From Cacconaster sp045642485 (lineage in GTDB: Bacteria > Bacteroidota > Bacteroidia > Bacteroidales > UBA932), in contig JAZUIV010000061.1 in NCBI GenBank assembly GCA_045642485.1, positions 1 to 64,000 of the forward strand: a stretch of 64,000 bases of DNA. The letters run 5' to 3'. Under the pieces are notes generated by a model. The model was not told the DNA's origin. It ran no database searches and was given only the letters and a program-made list of their open reading frames with translations. Position 1 is the first letter of the stretch; every line of letters starts with the position of its first letter. Of this stretch, positions 24,621-33,123 are shown piece by piece. The position numbers and the translations under genes were made by a program.

Positions 24621-26774
24621 ATGAGAAAAACAGTTCTTTTTCCGGCAATAATCTGCCTGCTTGTTATGAATGGATGTAAAGATGACACTTCCGGCTATAT
24701 CGGACGTTCCGATATCCGGATAGAAAACGGAGTGATGACCCCTGAAGTTCTGCTGTCGCTGGGACGTCTCAGCGACCCTCAGATTTCTCCTGACGGCAGC
24801 CGTATCCTCTACGGAGTGAGTTATACCTCTGTGGAGGAAAACCGTTCCTGCCGCAATCTTTTCCTGTGTGATGCTGACGGGGGGAATCCCGTGCAACTGA
24901 CAAAATATGCCAAAAGTGTCTCCAATGCCCGTTGGAGCAGTGACGGAGAAAGCATTTTCTTCATCCAGGGAGGCCAGATATGGAAAGCCCCGCTCAAGGG
25001 CAACAAACTCGGAAAGAAGGTGCAGCTCAGCGACGTGAAAAACGGGGTGAACGAATTCAAATTCTCTGCCGACGAGACTGCAATCATCTATATCAGCTCT
25101 GTGCCGAACAAGGCCGTCGTGCAGCCTCATCAGACCGACCCTGCATTGGACAAGGCCAGGGCTTATGCCACCGAGGACCTTATGTATCGCCATTGGGACC
25201 ACTGGGTGACCGAAACGCCAAGAACTTATGTGGCCTTCCCTGGCGATGGGATGATTACTGCTGAAAACAGCACCGACATTCTCGGCGAGGAACCGTACGA
25301 ACTTCCCACAGAGCCGTTCAGCGGCATCGAGCAGCTGGATTTCTCTCCCGACGGGAAATACATAGCTTACAGCTGCCGTAAGAAGGTGGGGAAGGACTAT
25401 GCATTCTCCACGGATACGGAAATATATCTGTATGAGGTTTCCACCGGAAAGACCTCGGTTATCCCTATGGGTGGGGGTTATGACACCGACCCTGTATGGA
25501 GCCCCGACGGAAAGCGCATTGCCTGGATCTCGATGGCCCGTGACGGATATGAAGCTGACCAGCAGCGGCTTTTTGTCGCAGACGTTGCATATGCCGACGG
25601 TTCTCCGGTTCAGGTGAGCGGTATCAGGGAACTTGCCGCAAGTCTGGACAGGGATGCGGCCGGAATTTTCTGGACTCCCGATAACGGGAACATAATCTTC
25701 AATGCCCTGACAGATGGGGTTCAGGCTCTTTTCTCAGTGAATGTCAACGGAGAGCCGGCCGTAAAGCGCCTGACTCGGGAAGACTGGTGGTACGATTTCC
25801 GTTCACCGTTCGCGTATATTCCTGATGGCGAGGGCTACAGACTTCTGGCAACGTACGACTGCAACAATTTCCCTGTGGAGATGGTCTCAATCATTGTGAA
25901 GGCAGACGGTACCGCCTCCTTCAGTCAGATTTCCGATGAGAACGGGCACATTATCAGCCAGCTTGACGAGATAAGTCAGCAGAGCGTGCTTGTAGAGACA
26001 GTCGATCGCCAGCAGATGCAGTGCTGGGTCCTCTATCCGCCTCATTTCGACCCGACCAAAGTCTATCCCGCGGTGGAAATAGTTCTGGGCGGACCTCAGG
26101 GTACCAACTCCCAGGGGTGGAGCTACAGATGGTGCTACAGGCTGATGGCTCAGCAGGGATATATTGTGATTCTGCCCAACCGTCGCGGTACCACCGCATT
26201 CGGACAGGCCTGGAAAGAGGAAATCTCAGGAGACTACTGCGGCTTGAATATGCAGGACTATCTCAGCGCCGGACGCTGGCTCAAGAGCAAGCCCTATGTG
26301 GGCAAACTTGCCTGCGTGGGTGCCTCATACGGCGGATACTCGGCGTATATGCTCGAAGGCCTTCACGGAGACCTTTACGACTGTTTCATCGCACACGCCG
26401 GAATTTTCGATGAGGCGGCTCTTTACTATACCACCGAAGAGATGTGGTTCGCCGATTGGGACAACGGCGGTCTGGGTCGCGGATATCTCAGCGGCTCTCC
26501 CTGGAGCAAATATCCGGAACCGGTGAGGCATTACGCCAACTCTCCCCTTACAAAAGTCCAGCAATGGCATACCCCGATACTCTGCATCCACGGAATGCTG
26601 GATTTCCGTATTCCATATACTCAGGGGATGGCCGCATTCAACTGCGCGCAGATGATGGGAGTGCCGTCCAAACTGCTTGTTTTCCCTGACGAGAACCATT
26701 GGATTCTCCAGCCTCAGAACTCTCTGTTCTGGCATCGTGAGGTTTATGATTGGCTGAACCGTTGGTGTAAATAG
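24621..26774 (+). CDS. S9-family (prolyl oligopeptidase/DPP-like) lipoprotein peptidase
   Basis: A 717-residue serine peptidase anchored as a lipoprotein: signal peptide ending in lipobox LVMNGC. An N-terminal beta-propeller (about 45-400) has TolB-like blades (QISPDGSRILYG, DFSPDGKYIAYS, VWSPDGKRIAWIS). The alpha/beta-hydrolase domain (about 470-717) has nucleophile Ser569 in GASYGGY, Asp near 661 in HGMLDFRIP and His693 in DENHW. The family removes N-terminal dipeptides or tripeptides, often before a proline. It starts 15 bases after the sulfatase and precedes a dipeptide epimerase, so it may feed peptides into the same pathway. Confidence 0.9.
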   Translation: MRKTVLFPAIICLLVMNGCKDDTSGYIGRSDIRIENGVMTPEVLLSLGRLSDPQISPDGSRILYGVSYTSVEENRSCRNLFLCDADGGNPVQLTKYAKSVSNARWSSDGESIFFIQGGQIWKAPLKGNKLGKKVQLSDVKNGVNEFKFSADETAIIYISSVPNKAVVQPHQTDPALDKARAYATEDLMYRHWDHWVTETPRTYVAFPGDGMITAENSTDILGEEPYELPTEPFSGIEQLDFSPDGKYIAYSCRKKVGKDYAFSTDTEIYLYEVSTGKTSVIPMGGGYDTDPVWSPDGKRIAWISMARDGYEADQQRLFVADVAYADGSPVQVSGIRELAASLDRDAAGIFWTPDNGNIIFNALTDGVQALFSVNVNGEPAVKRLTREDWWYDFRSPFAYIPDGEGYRLLATYDCNNFPVEMVSIIVKADGTASFSQISDENGHIISQLDEISQQSVLVETVDRQQMQCWVLYPPHFDPTKVYPAVEIVLGGPQGTNSQGWSYRWCYRLMAQQGYIVILPNRRGTTAFGQAWKEEISGDYCGLNMQDYLSAGRWLKSKPYVGKLACVGASYGGYSAYMLEGLHGDLYDCFIAHAGIFDEAALYYTTEEMWFADWDNGGLGRGYLSGSPWSKYPEPVRHYANSPLTKVQQWHTPILCIHGMLDFRIPYTQGMAAFNCAQMMGVPSKLLVFPDENHWILQPQNSLFWHREVYDWLNRWCK

Positions 26775-26804
26775 AGACGTTATAGTATTGATATATTGCA
26801 ATAT

Positions 26805-27953
26805 ATGAAAAGAAGAGATTTTTTCAGGACTTCCGCGTTCCTTGCTGCAGGGACGGCAGTTTCATCTGCCGCGATTCCTCGGGCAAGTGCTCATCCGTTC
26901 AATGTCAACACTTCTGGAAAGGCTCGTATGAAGCTTTCCTGGTTCCCGTACGAACTCAAACTTGAGCACACCTTCACCGTAGCCTCAAATTCAAGGACAA
27001 CTACCCCTGACGTGCAGGTGGAGATTGAGTATGACGGCATCATCGGATATGGAGAGGCTTCGATGCCTCCGTACCTGGGACATACCGTGGACAGCGTGTG
27101 CGCATTCCTGAAAAAGGTCAATCTGGAACAGTTCAGCGATCCTTTCTCCCTTGAGGATATTCTGGCATACGTGGATGGGATAGATGAGGGGAACGGCCCT
27201 GCAAAGGCTGCAATCGACATTGCTCTGCACGATCTTGTCGGGAAACTCATCGGTCAGCCCTGGTACCGAATCTGGGGGCTTGATGCCGCGAAGTGCCCTT
27301 CCACCTCTTTCACCATCGGCATCGATACCCCGGAGGTGGTCAGGCAGAAGACCCTGGAATGTGCCGGAAAATACAACATATTGAAGGTCAAGGTAGGACT
27401 TCAGAATGACGAAGAGATGATAAAGACCATCCGCAGTGTGACCGACGTCCCTCTTGTGGTTGATGCCAACCAGGGATGGAAGGACCGTCAGCAGGCTCTC
27501 GACGAGATTTTCTGGCTCAAGGAGATGGGTGTCAGGATGGTGGAGCAGCCTATGTCCAAGGAGAGGCTTGATGACATAGCCTGGATTACCGAACGGAGCC
27601 CACTCCCGATATATGCCGACGAATCTATCCAGAGGCTCAGGGACATTGATTCCGTCAAGGGGGCGTTCCACGGCATCAACATCAAACTTATGAAATGTAC
27701 GGGAATGCGTGAAGCCTGGAAAATGTGCATCTATGCTTCCGCGTCAGGAATGAAGGTGATGCTAGGCTGTATGACCGAGACATCCTGCGCAGTTACAGCC
27801 GCGGCGATGCTCTCGCCGCTCTGCGACTTTGCCGACCTTGACGGAAATCTCCTGATTTCAAACGACCGTTTTGAAGGGATGAAGGTCATTGACGGAAAAA
27901 TCACCCTTCCTGACCGTCCGGGCCTGGGTCTGAAAGTCAAATCCGGCCGCTGA
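26805..27953 (+). CDS. Dipeptide epimerase (enolase superfamily) with Tat signal
   Basis: A 382-residue member of the muconate-lactonizing subgroup. Catalytic marks: KxK in ILKVKVG, metal ligands in VVDANQGW, MVEQPM and YADESI, and second-side Lys in GINIKLMKCTG. These match L-Ala-D/L-Glu-type dipeptide epimerases; the exact dipeptide cannot be assigned. The N-terminus MKRRDFFRTSAFLAAGTAVS has twin arginines, a hydrophobic stretch and an Ala-rich cleavage region, indicating Tat export. Start chosen at that MKRRD; the frame extends three codons upstream. It ends two bases before the convergent sbcC. Confidence 0.9.
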   Translation: MKRRDFFRTSAFLAAGTAVSSAAIPRASAHPFNVNTSGKARMKLSWFPYELKLEHTFTVASNSRTTTPDVQVEIEYDGIIGYGEASMPPYLGHTVDSVCAFLKKVNLEQFSDPFSLEDILAYVDGIDEGNGPAKAAIDIALHDLVGKLIGQPWYRIWGLDAAKCPSTSFTIGIDTPEVVRQKTLECAGKYNILKVKVGLQNDEEMIKTIRSVTDVPLVVDANQGWKDRQQALDEIFWLKEMGVRMVEQPMSKERLDDIAWITERSPLPIYADESIQRLRDIDSVKGAFHGINIKLMKCTGMREAWKMCIYASASGMKVMLGCMTETSCAVTAAAMLSPLCDFADLDGNLLISNDRFEGMKVIDGKITLPDRPGLGLKVKSGR

Positions 27954-27955
27954 TT

Positions 27956-30787
27956 TCAGGCCGGGTCGTGGATTACGCTTATTCCATTTCCGACAGGTTC
28001 AACCGCTATCTGAGGGTGAATCTGTTCCTTGAGTTCCTCCACGTGACTGATGATGCCCACTTTCTTGCCTACGACCTTTTTCAGGGAAGACAAGGTCTGG
28101 TGGACTTTTGTCAGGCAGTTCGGGCTCAGCGTTCCGAATCCTTCGTCAATGAACAGGGTCTCGAGTGTAAGATTGTTGCTGCTCAGACTGCTCAGGCCAA
28201 GTGCCAGCGCAAGGGATGCCATAAAGCCCTCTCCGCCGCTGAGCGTATTGACGGGGCGGGGGATTCCGTCCTGCTCCTTGTCTCTGATGAGGACTACAAG
28301 TGACCCTTCCTGGCGTGTGAGTTCATACCTGTCGTTGAACTGTGACATATAGTAGTTGGCGTTTTCCAGCAGGACTCCGAGAAGGTGGCTCTGTGCAATC
28401 CTCTTGAAAAGAGCTCCGTCACTTTGTCCGAAAAGACTGTTCAAGGTCTCATAGTTCTTCAGTTCGGGGGTGATGGCATCAAGTTTTTTCTGCTCTTCCG
28501 CGGCGGCGGCGATTTTGTCATTGTCTCCGGCAATTTCATTTTTAATCTCTCCGCGGCGCCTGTCAATATCACTGATGCAATTCTCCAGTGCCTTGATTTC
28601 CTTTTCGAGAGACTCCGATGTATCTTCTTCCGAAAATGTGTATTTGCCGGAGAATATCTCTTTTTCCAAATCCTTCCGTTCGGTCCCGCAACTTTCGATA
28701 ATGGCGGCGGCGGCGACTACAGCATCATCAACTTTCTTGATATTGATGTCAAGAAGATCTATGTCCGTCTGCTTTTTAGCGGACAGGGAAACAAGGAGTT
28801 CAGGAGTGAAGCCGGGGTTTTCTTCGAAGAACTTGCCCAGGGATGAGGACGCCTCGGTGAATTCCTTCTGCGCTGTGGAAATCTGTGCCCCGGTGTTGTT
28901 GATGTTGTCCCTTAGCGTGTTCCAGTCTGACTCAAGCATCCTGTTTTCCTTTCCGGGAACTGATTCCGGTGCTTCAGCCTTGAGCTTCAGGATGATATCG
29001 TCCCTGACCATACCGATACGTTTTATGGCTTCTTCAATCCTGGTCTTCTCCGTCAGCCTGGCATTCAGTTCTCCCAACTCGCGGGTCATTTCCGTGATGG
29101 CGTTTGCAATATCCGTCACCTGGCCGTTCCGCTTCTGCCAGTCAGTTATGGCATCATTTGCTTTTCCGTATGCCGTGGATATGGCCTCTATGGCTTTCTC
29201 GTACTCTTCCCAGGCTCTCTTTACCTCTGTCTGGCACATAGTGATGTCATCCTGTAGAGGCCGGAGTATCTCCGTTATCCTCTCGCTTGTCAGGATGCTC
29301 TTGACAATATTGCCGCAGACAGGGCAGGTGTCGCCCTTCTTGAGAGTCGAACGTATGGCTTCGGCGTGGTCTTGGAAACGGCTGAAGACCTCATTGTACT
29401 TGCTCTGTGACAAGGCGAGCCTGTCCTGGGCAGTCCAGGCTGTTGAGGCCAGGGCGAAAGCGTCATCGTACAACTTTTTCTTATCCGGACTGAACGCGGA
29501 GACTTCCACTTGCGGAACAGTGCTGTTTCTGCTGCTTTTCCATAATACGGCCTGCCGAAGAATCCTCTCGAGAACTTTCTTGTCTTTTGACAGGGCATCC
29601 CCTTCGGCGGCAAGAACTTCCGGATGGAGTGCTCTTTTCTGAGTTTCCTTCTTGTCAATTCCGGCTTTTTTCGCAATTATTTCGGCATCGATGTCTCTGT
29701 AGATTCCAATGGAATCCTTCAGCCAGTCAAACTCTCCGCACAATTTCCTGAATGTGCCCGTGTATCCCGCCATTTTTATTTCGGAGTTCTCTTTGTCCGC
29801 CAGGGCTCTCTGTTTCTTCTTCAGGTCGGCCCTTGCCTCTGCCGATACTTTCCAATCTGCGGAGGTCTTCCGGGCGTTCAGGTATCCCTCCGATTTTTGG
29901 GAGGCGGTTGCCGCCCCAAATCGCTCGTGTGCTCTCTTCTCCTTGGCATCAAGAATATCTTTTCTGTCAAGGATGATTTTCTTTGCCGAAAGACTCTTCT
30001 TTTGTTCCAGGAGCCTCTCCCTGTCATTCTCCTTTTGGACGAGTTCCTGCTCGATGGATGCTCTATCCTCAGGATTCATAGGAATCTTCGCCTTGTCTGC
30101 CAGGTTTTCCCTCAGCTTGTCGGCATCCTTTCTGATTGCCACGTATTTTTCGTTTATCGCCTTTCCGATTTTGGAAAATTTCTCCGTCCCGGTGACTTTT
30201 TCAAGTATGTTCGCTTTCTCCTCGGTTTTGCTGTCAAGAAACTTGGTGAAATCTCCCTGGGCCAGAAGGCACGTGCGGCAGAATTCCTCGAACTTCATCC
30301 CCACGACACCCGGAGATTGGATGAACTGATTCACCTCAGCCACTTTCGTGAAGAGTACACTGCCGTCGGCGGATGAAATCCTCCGTTTTTCAGGGGAGAG
30401 ACGCTGGGTCACCTTTGCTCTTTCTCCACGGGATACGGACCAGGAGGCAGTGTACTCGACCCCATCCGTACCGGTGAAGACAAGTTCCGCAAGAGCTTCC
30501 ACGGTGCCGCGACGTACCAGTTGGCGCGGATCGTCGAGAGATATGCTTCCGTCCTGGGAGCAGTTGAAACCTGAGTCATAGTATTTGTCCTGACTCCTGA
30601 TCTTTTCCAGACGTGCGGCCTTGCCGTACAGGGCGAGGCATATGCAGTCCAGGATGATGCTTTTCCCGCTACCGGTTGGTCCTGTAATAAGGAACAGGGA
30701 AGCAGAATTCAGCGGCTCCGCCTCAAAATCTATCGTCTTGCTTGTGATGGATCCGATATTCTTGATTGTAAGTCTTTTGAGCCCCAT
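27956..30787 (-). CDS. sbcC: SbcC-type SMC-like exonuclease ATPase subunit
   Basis: A 943-residue Rad50-like ATPase. The N-terminal half-site has Walker A FLITGPTGSGKSIILD and a Q-loop region QGDFTKFLDSK. A long coiled coil (about 190-780) is interrupted by a zinc hook CPVCGN (in KKGDTCPVCGNIVKS). The C-terminal half-site has the signature LSGGEGFMASLALALGLS and Walker B LFIDEGFGTLS. With SbcD it opens DNA ends, hairpins and palindromes. I start at the ATG at 30785-30787, which follows AGGAGG; an in-frame GTG lies two codons earlier. It starts two bases after sbcD ends. Confidence 0.94.
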   Translation of the reverse strand: MGLKRLTIKNIGSITSKTIDFEAEPLNSASLFLITGPTGSGKSIILDCICLALYGKAARLEKIRSQDKYYDSGFNCSQDGSISLDDPRQLVRRGTVEALAELVFTGTDGVEYTASWSVSRGERAKVTQRLSPEKRRISSADGSVLFTKVAEVNQFIQSPGVVGMKFEEFCRTCLLAQGDFTKFLDSKTEEKANILEKVTGTEKFSKIGKAINEKYVAIRKDADKLRENLADKAKIPMNPEDRASIEQELVQKENDRERLLEQKKSLSAKKIILDRKDILDAKEKRAHERFGAATASQKSEGYLNARKTSADWKVSAEARADLKKKQRALADKENSEIKMAGYTGTFRKLCGEFDWLKDSIGIYRDIDAEIIAKKAGIDKKETQKRALHPEVLAAEGDALSKDKKVLERILRQAVLWKSSRNSTVPQVEVSAFSPDKKKLYDDAFALASTAWTAQDRLALSQSKYNEVFSRFQDHAEAIRSTLKKGDTCPVCGNIVKSILTSERITEILRPLQDDITMCQTEVKRAWEEYEKAIEAISTAYGKANDAITDWQKRNGQVTDIANAITEMTRELGELNARLTEKTRIEEAIKRIGMVRDDIILKLKAEAPESVPGKENRMLESDWNTLRDNINNTGAQISTAQKEFTEASSSLGKFFEENPGFTPELLVSLSAKKQTDIDLLDINIKKVDDAVVAAAAIIESCGTERKDLEKEIFSGKYTFSEEDTSESLEKEIKALENCISDIDRRRGEIKNEIAGDNDKIAAAAEEQKKLDAITPELKNYETLNSLFGQSDGALFKRIAQSHLLGVLLENANYYMSQFNDRYELTRQEGSLVVLIRDKEQDGIPRPVNTLSGGEGFMASLALALGLSSLSSNNLTLETLFIDEGFGTLSPNCLTKVHQTLSSLKKVVGKKVGIISHVEELKEQIHPQIAVEPVGNGISVIHDPA

Positions 30788-30789
30788 AG

Positions 30790-32019
30790 TCACTCCTCCT
30801 GTCCGTTTTTGTCTTCAACTTCCCTGACTATTCCTTCGAGGATGCTGATGAGCGTGTCGCCCATCTCCTCACCGTTATGTGTGGCGGCATAGTAGTCCCT
30901 GGCAATCCGTACCGGGTCCACGGACCGCTTCAATTCCTCAGGTGTGTATGTCTTCAGCCCTTTCGCAGTCGAAGATATATCCCTTGAGAGGTTGAAAGTG
31001 CAGAGCCTCACGCCTGTATGGCCGCTCATCCTTGACTCTATCTCCAGTTTCTCCTCCATCGGAAGGATGCTGTCCACCTTGATGTTGACCCGGGCATAGC
31101 CCCGGGCTCCGGCGGGAATCGCGTCAATGGCGGCAAGGACATCTTCCAGATTCCCGGCTTTCTTCGGAAGATTGTATAAAGGCATCACGTTTCTTACAGG
31201 GATGGTATCTATCCTGGGGACCTGCCCGTGCTTTTCGATGGAAACGACAGTCACGGAGTGGTCATAATCCTCATCAAAACTGACGGGGACAGGGGAACCG
31301 CAGTATCTGGCCCGGCTTGTCCTGGTCTTGTCGTGAGCGAGAGTCTGAGGCTTGTGGATGTGCCCGAGAGCCAGATAGTCGTATCCTTGTCCCAGAAGGC
31401 TCAGGTCTTCGAAGATGAGCCGCTCCCGGGACAAATCGTGCCCGGCCGCGTCACAGTTTGCGACTGCGATGTGGTCCATCATAACAACCGGCAGATTCTC
31501 TGTATTCCGCTCTGAGACCATATCGAGAAGCCTCTGGTGAAATTTCGTTACAGGTTCTGTCCCGTCGTCTCCATCAACCTCCGGATACAGGTCGCCGGAG
31601 GCATAGGGGACTGCTACCACATAACCTTTGCCCGTAATTTCCACAATGTGCCTTTCCCAGTCGAAAGGTGCCTCCGTCGATTTCATAATCTTGGATATGA
31701 CCTTGACGCCAAGGGCCTTGTCCCATAGTTCCGAGTTGAGTTCCATCTTGGATGCGCTGTCGTGATTGCCGGCGGTGACAACAATCATTGTTTCCGGGTT
31801 CGACTGGGCAATCTCAATCATCATCCTGTTGTATAGACGCTGTGCGGCCAACGAAGGCTGAGGGGAATCAAATACGTCTCCTGAAATGACAAGGACGTCC
31901 GGTTTCTGCCCGGAAACAATCTCCTTGAGCTGCTGAAGGAATGCTTCGTGTTCCTTTGTGCGCTCGATATTGTAGAGGGCATCCCCAAGATGCCAGTCTG
32001 ATGTATGCAGAATTTTCAC
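30790..32019 (-). CDS. sbcD: SbcD-type exonuclease nuclease subunit
   Basis: A 409-residue Mre11-like nuclease, partner of SbcC. Phosphoesterase motifs are in order: LHTSDWHLG (metal Asp/His), VISGDVFDSPQPS, TAGNHDSASKME, VMMDHIAVAN and ALGHIHKPQ. The C-terminal capping domain runs from about 290. The start codon is GTG (complement of 32017-32019), fixed by the conserved KILHTSDWHLG. The gene ends in an AGGAGGAG stretch that serves as ribosome-binding site for sbcC. Confidence 0.94.
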   Translation of the reverse strand: MKILHTSDWHLGDALYNIERTKEHEAFLQQLKEIVSGQKPDVLVISGDVFDSPQPSLAAQRLYNRMMIEIAQSNPETMIVVTAGNHDSASKMELNSELWDKALGVKVISKIMKSTEAPFDWERHIVEITGKGYVVAVPYASGDLYPEVDGDDGTEPVTKFHQRLLDMVSERNTENLPVVMMDHIAVANCDAAGHDLSRERLIFEDLSLLGQGYDYLALGHIHKPQTLAHDKTRTSRARYCGSPVPVSFDEDYDHSVTVVSIEKHGQVPRIDTIPVRNVMPLYNLPKKAGNLEDVLAAIDAIPAGARGYARVNIKVDSILPMEEKLEIESRMSGHTGVRLCTFNLSRDISSTAKGLKTYTPEELKRSVDPVRIARDYYAATHNGEEMGDTLISILEGIVREVEDKNGQEE

Positions 32020-32027
32020 GACTGTTG

Positions 32028-32282
32028 TTATTGTGCTGTTTTTTTATAGCCCAGCCTGTGGAGTTCAAGAGAGGCACCGATTCGGAAAAGGGCAGTGTAA
32101 CAGCGTATCAGTATGTAAAAGCCGAATTCCGATCCGGTTTCTATCGCTTCGTGGCGAAGAAGATCCTGAGTCGCCTGCGGATAGTCATTGAAGTTGTTCA
32201 CTGCATCCGCTGTATATCCTACCAACAGGATATCATTCCACTTGTCGTCAATATCCGGACTGGTCATTTTTTTTGTATGCAA
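32028..32282 (-). CDS. Small hypothetical protein upstream of sbcD
   Basis: An 84-residue soluble protein with no recognised domain, rich in charged and aromatic residues (DIDDKWNDILLVGYTADAV, LIRCYTALFRIGASLELHRLGYK). It ends nine bases before the sbcD GTG on the same strand, so it is probably co-transcribed. A GGAGG lies 14 bases before its first ATG; an internal Met six codons in is an alternative start. Upstream (32283-32461) I see only AT-rich non-coding sequence. Confidence 0.6.
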   Translation of the reverse strand: MHTKKMTSPDIDDKWNDILLVGYTADAVNNFNDYPQATQDLLRHEAIETGSEFGFYILIRCYTALFRIGASLELHRLGYKKTAQ

Positions 32283-32461
32283 ATTTAATCATCCTCCTGA
32301 GTTCAAACACGAAACGCAATCGGGGAGAAGAATTTGAGCCGGGCGGCTTTGCCGATTGTTTATAACACGAAGATACGACTTTTTTCATAAACTTGATTTT
32401 TTACATTCGCATACCCAAATCAGTTTCATTCGCGGATAAATGAAATTTCTTCTTTTATTAT

Positions 32462-32491
32462 TTTGTGCTTTACCAAATATTGGTAACTTTG
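32462..32491 (+). promoter_or_regulatory. parDE promoter with palindromic operator
   Basis: TTTG at 32462-32465 and TAACTTTG at 32484-32491, 18 bases apart, form a Bacteroidota-type promoter 16 bases before parD. Between and overlapping them lies a perfect palindrome, TACCAAATATTGGTA (32471-32485). An operator in the promoter is what an autorepressing ParD antitoxin would need. Confidence 0.7.
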
Positions 32492-32507
32492 TGCAAATAA
32501 AAAAAAT

Positions 32508-32753
32508 ATGAAAACCACATCAGTTGCACTTGGCTCTTATTTTGAGAACTTTATTGCCACAACCATTGAGACGGGCCGCTACAATAACGCCAGCGAGGTT
32601 ATCCGAGCGGGCCTTCGTATGCTTGAAGAGAATGAAAAACGAGTCCTTGAACTTTCTGCAGCAATCCGCGAGGGCGAAGAAAGCGGCAGGTATGAGGATT
32701 TCGATCCTGTAAAACATCTCAAAGAACTCAAAGCTGCACACTCCAATGGCTAA
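32508..32753 (+). CDS. parD: ParD-family antitoxin
   Basis: An 81-residue antitoxin of the CC2985/ParD1 type. The N-terminus MKTTSVALGSYFENFIATTIETGRYNNASEVIRAGLRML (shown across residues 1-39) is a ribbon-helix-helix DNA-binding dimerisation unit; the acidic C-terminal tail (REGEESGRYEDFDPVKHLKEL) would wrap the toxin. It overlaps parE by eight bases, as expected for coupled synthesis. Likely autoregulates through the palindrome at 32471-32485. Confidence 0.9.
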   Translation: MKTTSVALGSYFENFIATTIETGRYNNASEVIRAGLRMLEENEKRVLELSAAIREGEESGRYEDFDPVKHLKELKAAHSNG

Positions 32754-33042
32754 GTACCATCTCACAAAGAAAGCTGTTCAGGATCTGGATTCGATATGGG
32801 CCTACACGCTCAAAACATGGTCGGAGAAAAAGGCTGACGAGTACTATTCAGCACTTGTGGAGACATTTGCTGCAATCGCAAAACGCCCTTGCCATCTTGA
32901 CAAGGAGTATGTTGATGTTCATACCGGTCTCTATTGCAGAAACTGTCATCAGCATTTGGTATTCTATCGGCTGGTTGAAAATGATATTGAGATTGTAAGA
33001 GTCCTGCATAAGAGGATGGATATTGCATCCAAGTTAAGGTAA
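32746..33042 (+). CDS. parE: ParE-family toxin
   Basis: A 98-residue RelE/ParE-superfamily toxin. Family features: YHLTKKAVQDLDSIWAYTL, W-rich first helices, GLYCRNCHQHLVFYRLVENDIEIVRVLHKRMD near the end (residues about 64-95). ParE members classically poison DNA gyrase; other RelE-fold members cut mRNA, and sequence alone does not settle which. Translation is coupled to parD. The pair sits immediately upstream of the kinase/AAA+ cluster, outside its left boundary repeat. Confidence 0.88.
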   Translation: MAKYHLTKKAVQDLDSIWAYTLKTWSEKKADEYYSALVETFAAIAKRPCHLDKEYVDVHTGLYCRNCHQHLVFYRLVENDIEIVRVLHKRMDIASKLR

Positions 33043-33066
33043 AGCGAAATTATTTTTCTTCTGATA

Positions 33067-33107
33067 GCATAAGAATTGAAGTTAATCATTTCAAAACAGA
33101 TTCTAAG
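33067..33107 (+). repeat. Left copy of the cluster-flanking repeat
   Basis: A 41-base sequence starting GCATAAGAATTGAAG and ending TTCTAAG. Its reverse complement recurs at 43548-43589: seven identical bases, one mismatch, 24 identical bases, then a 2-base difference and one indel before the common end. A shorter copy (last 21 bases, 19 identical) recurs in direct orientation at 43760-43780. No other copy was seen in the window. The repeats bracket the whole kinase/AAA+ cluster. Confidence 0.85.
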
Positions 33108-33123
33108 CTACTTAATAAGAATT

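Noticed and set aside
33076..33123. Earlier start for the cluster lipoprotein
   Set aside because: It lies in the flanking repeat and would put 16 residues before a perfect lipoprotein signal.
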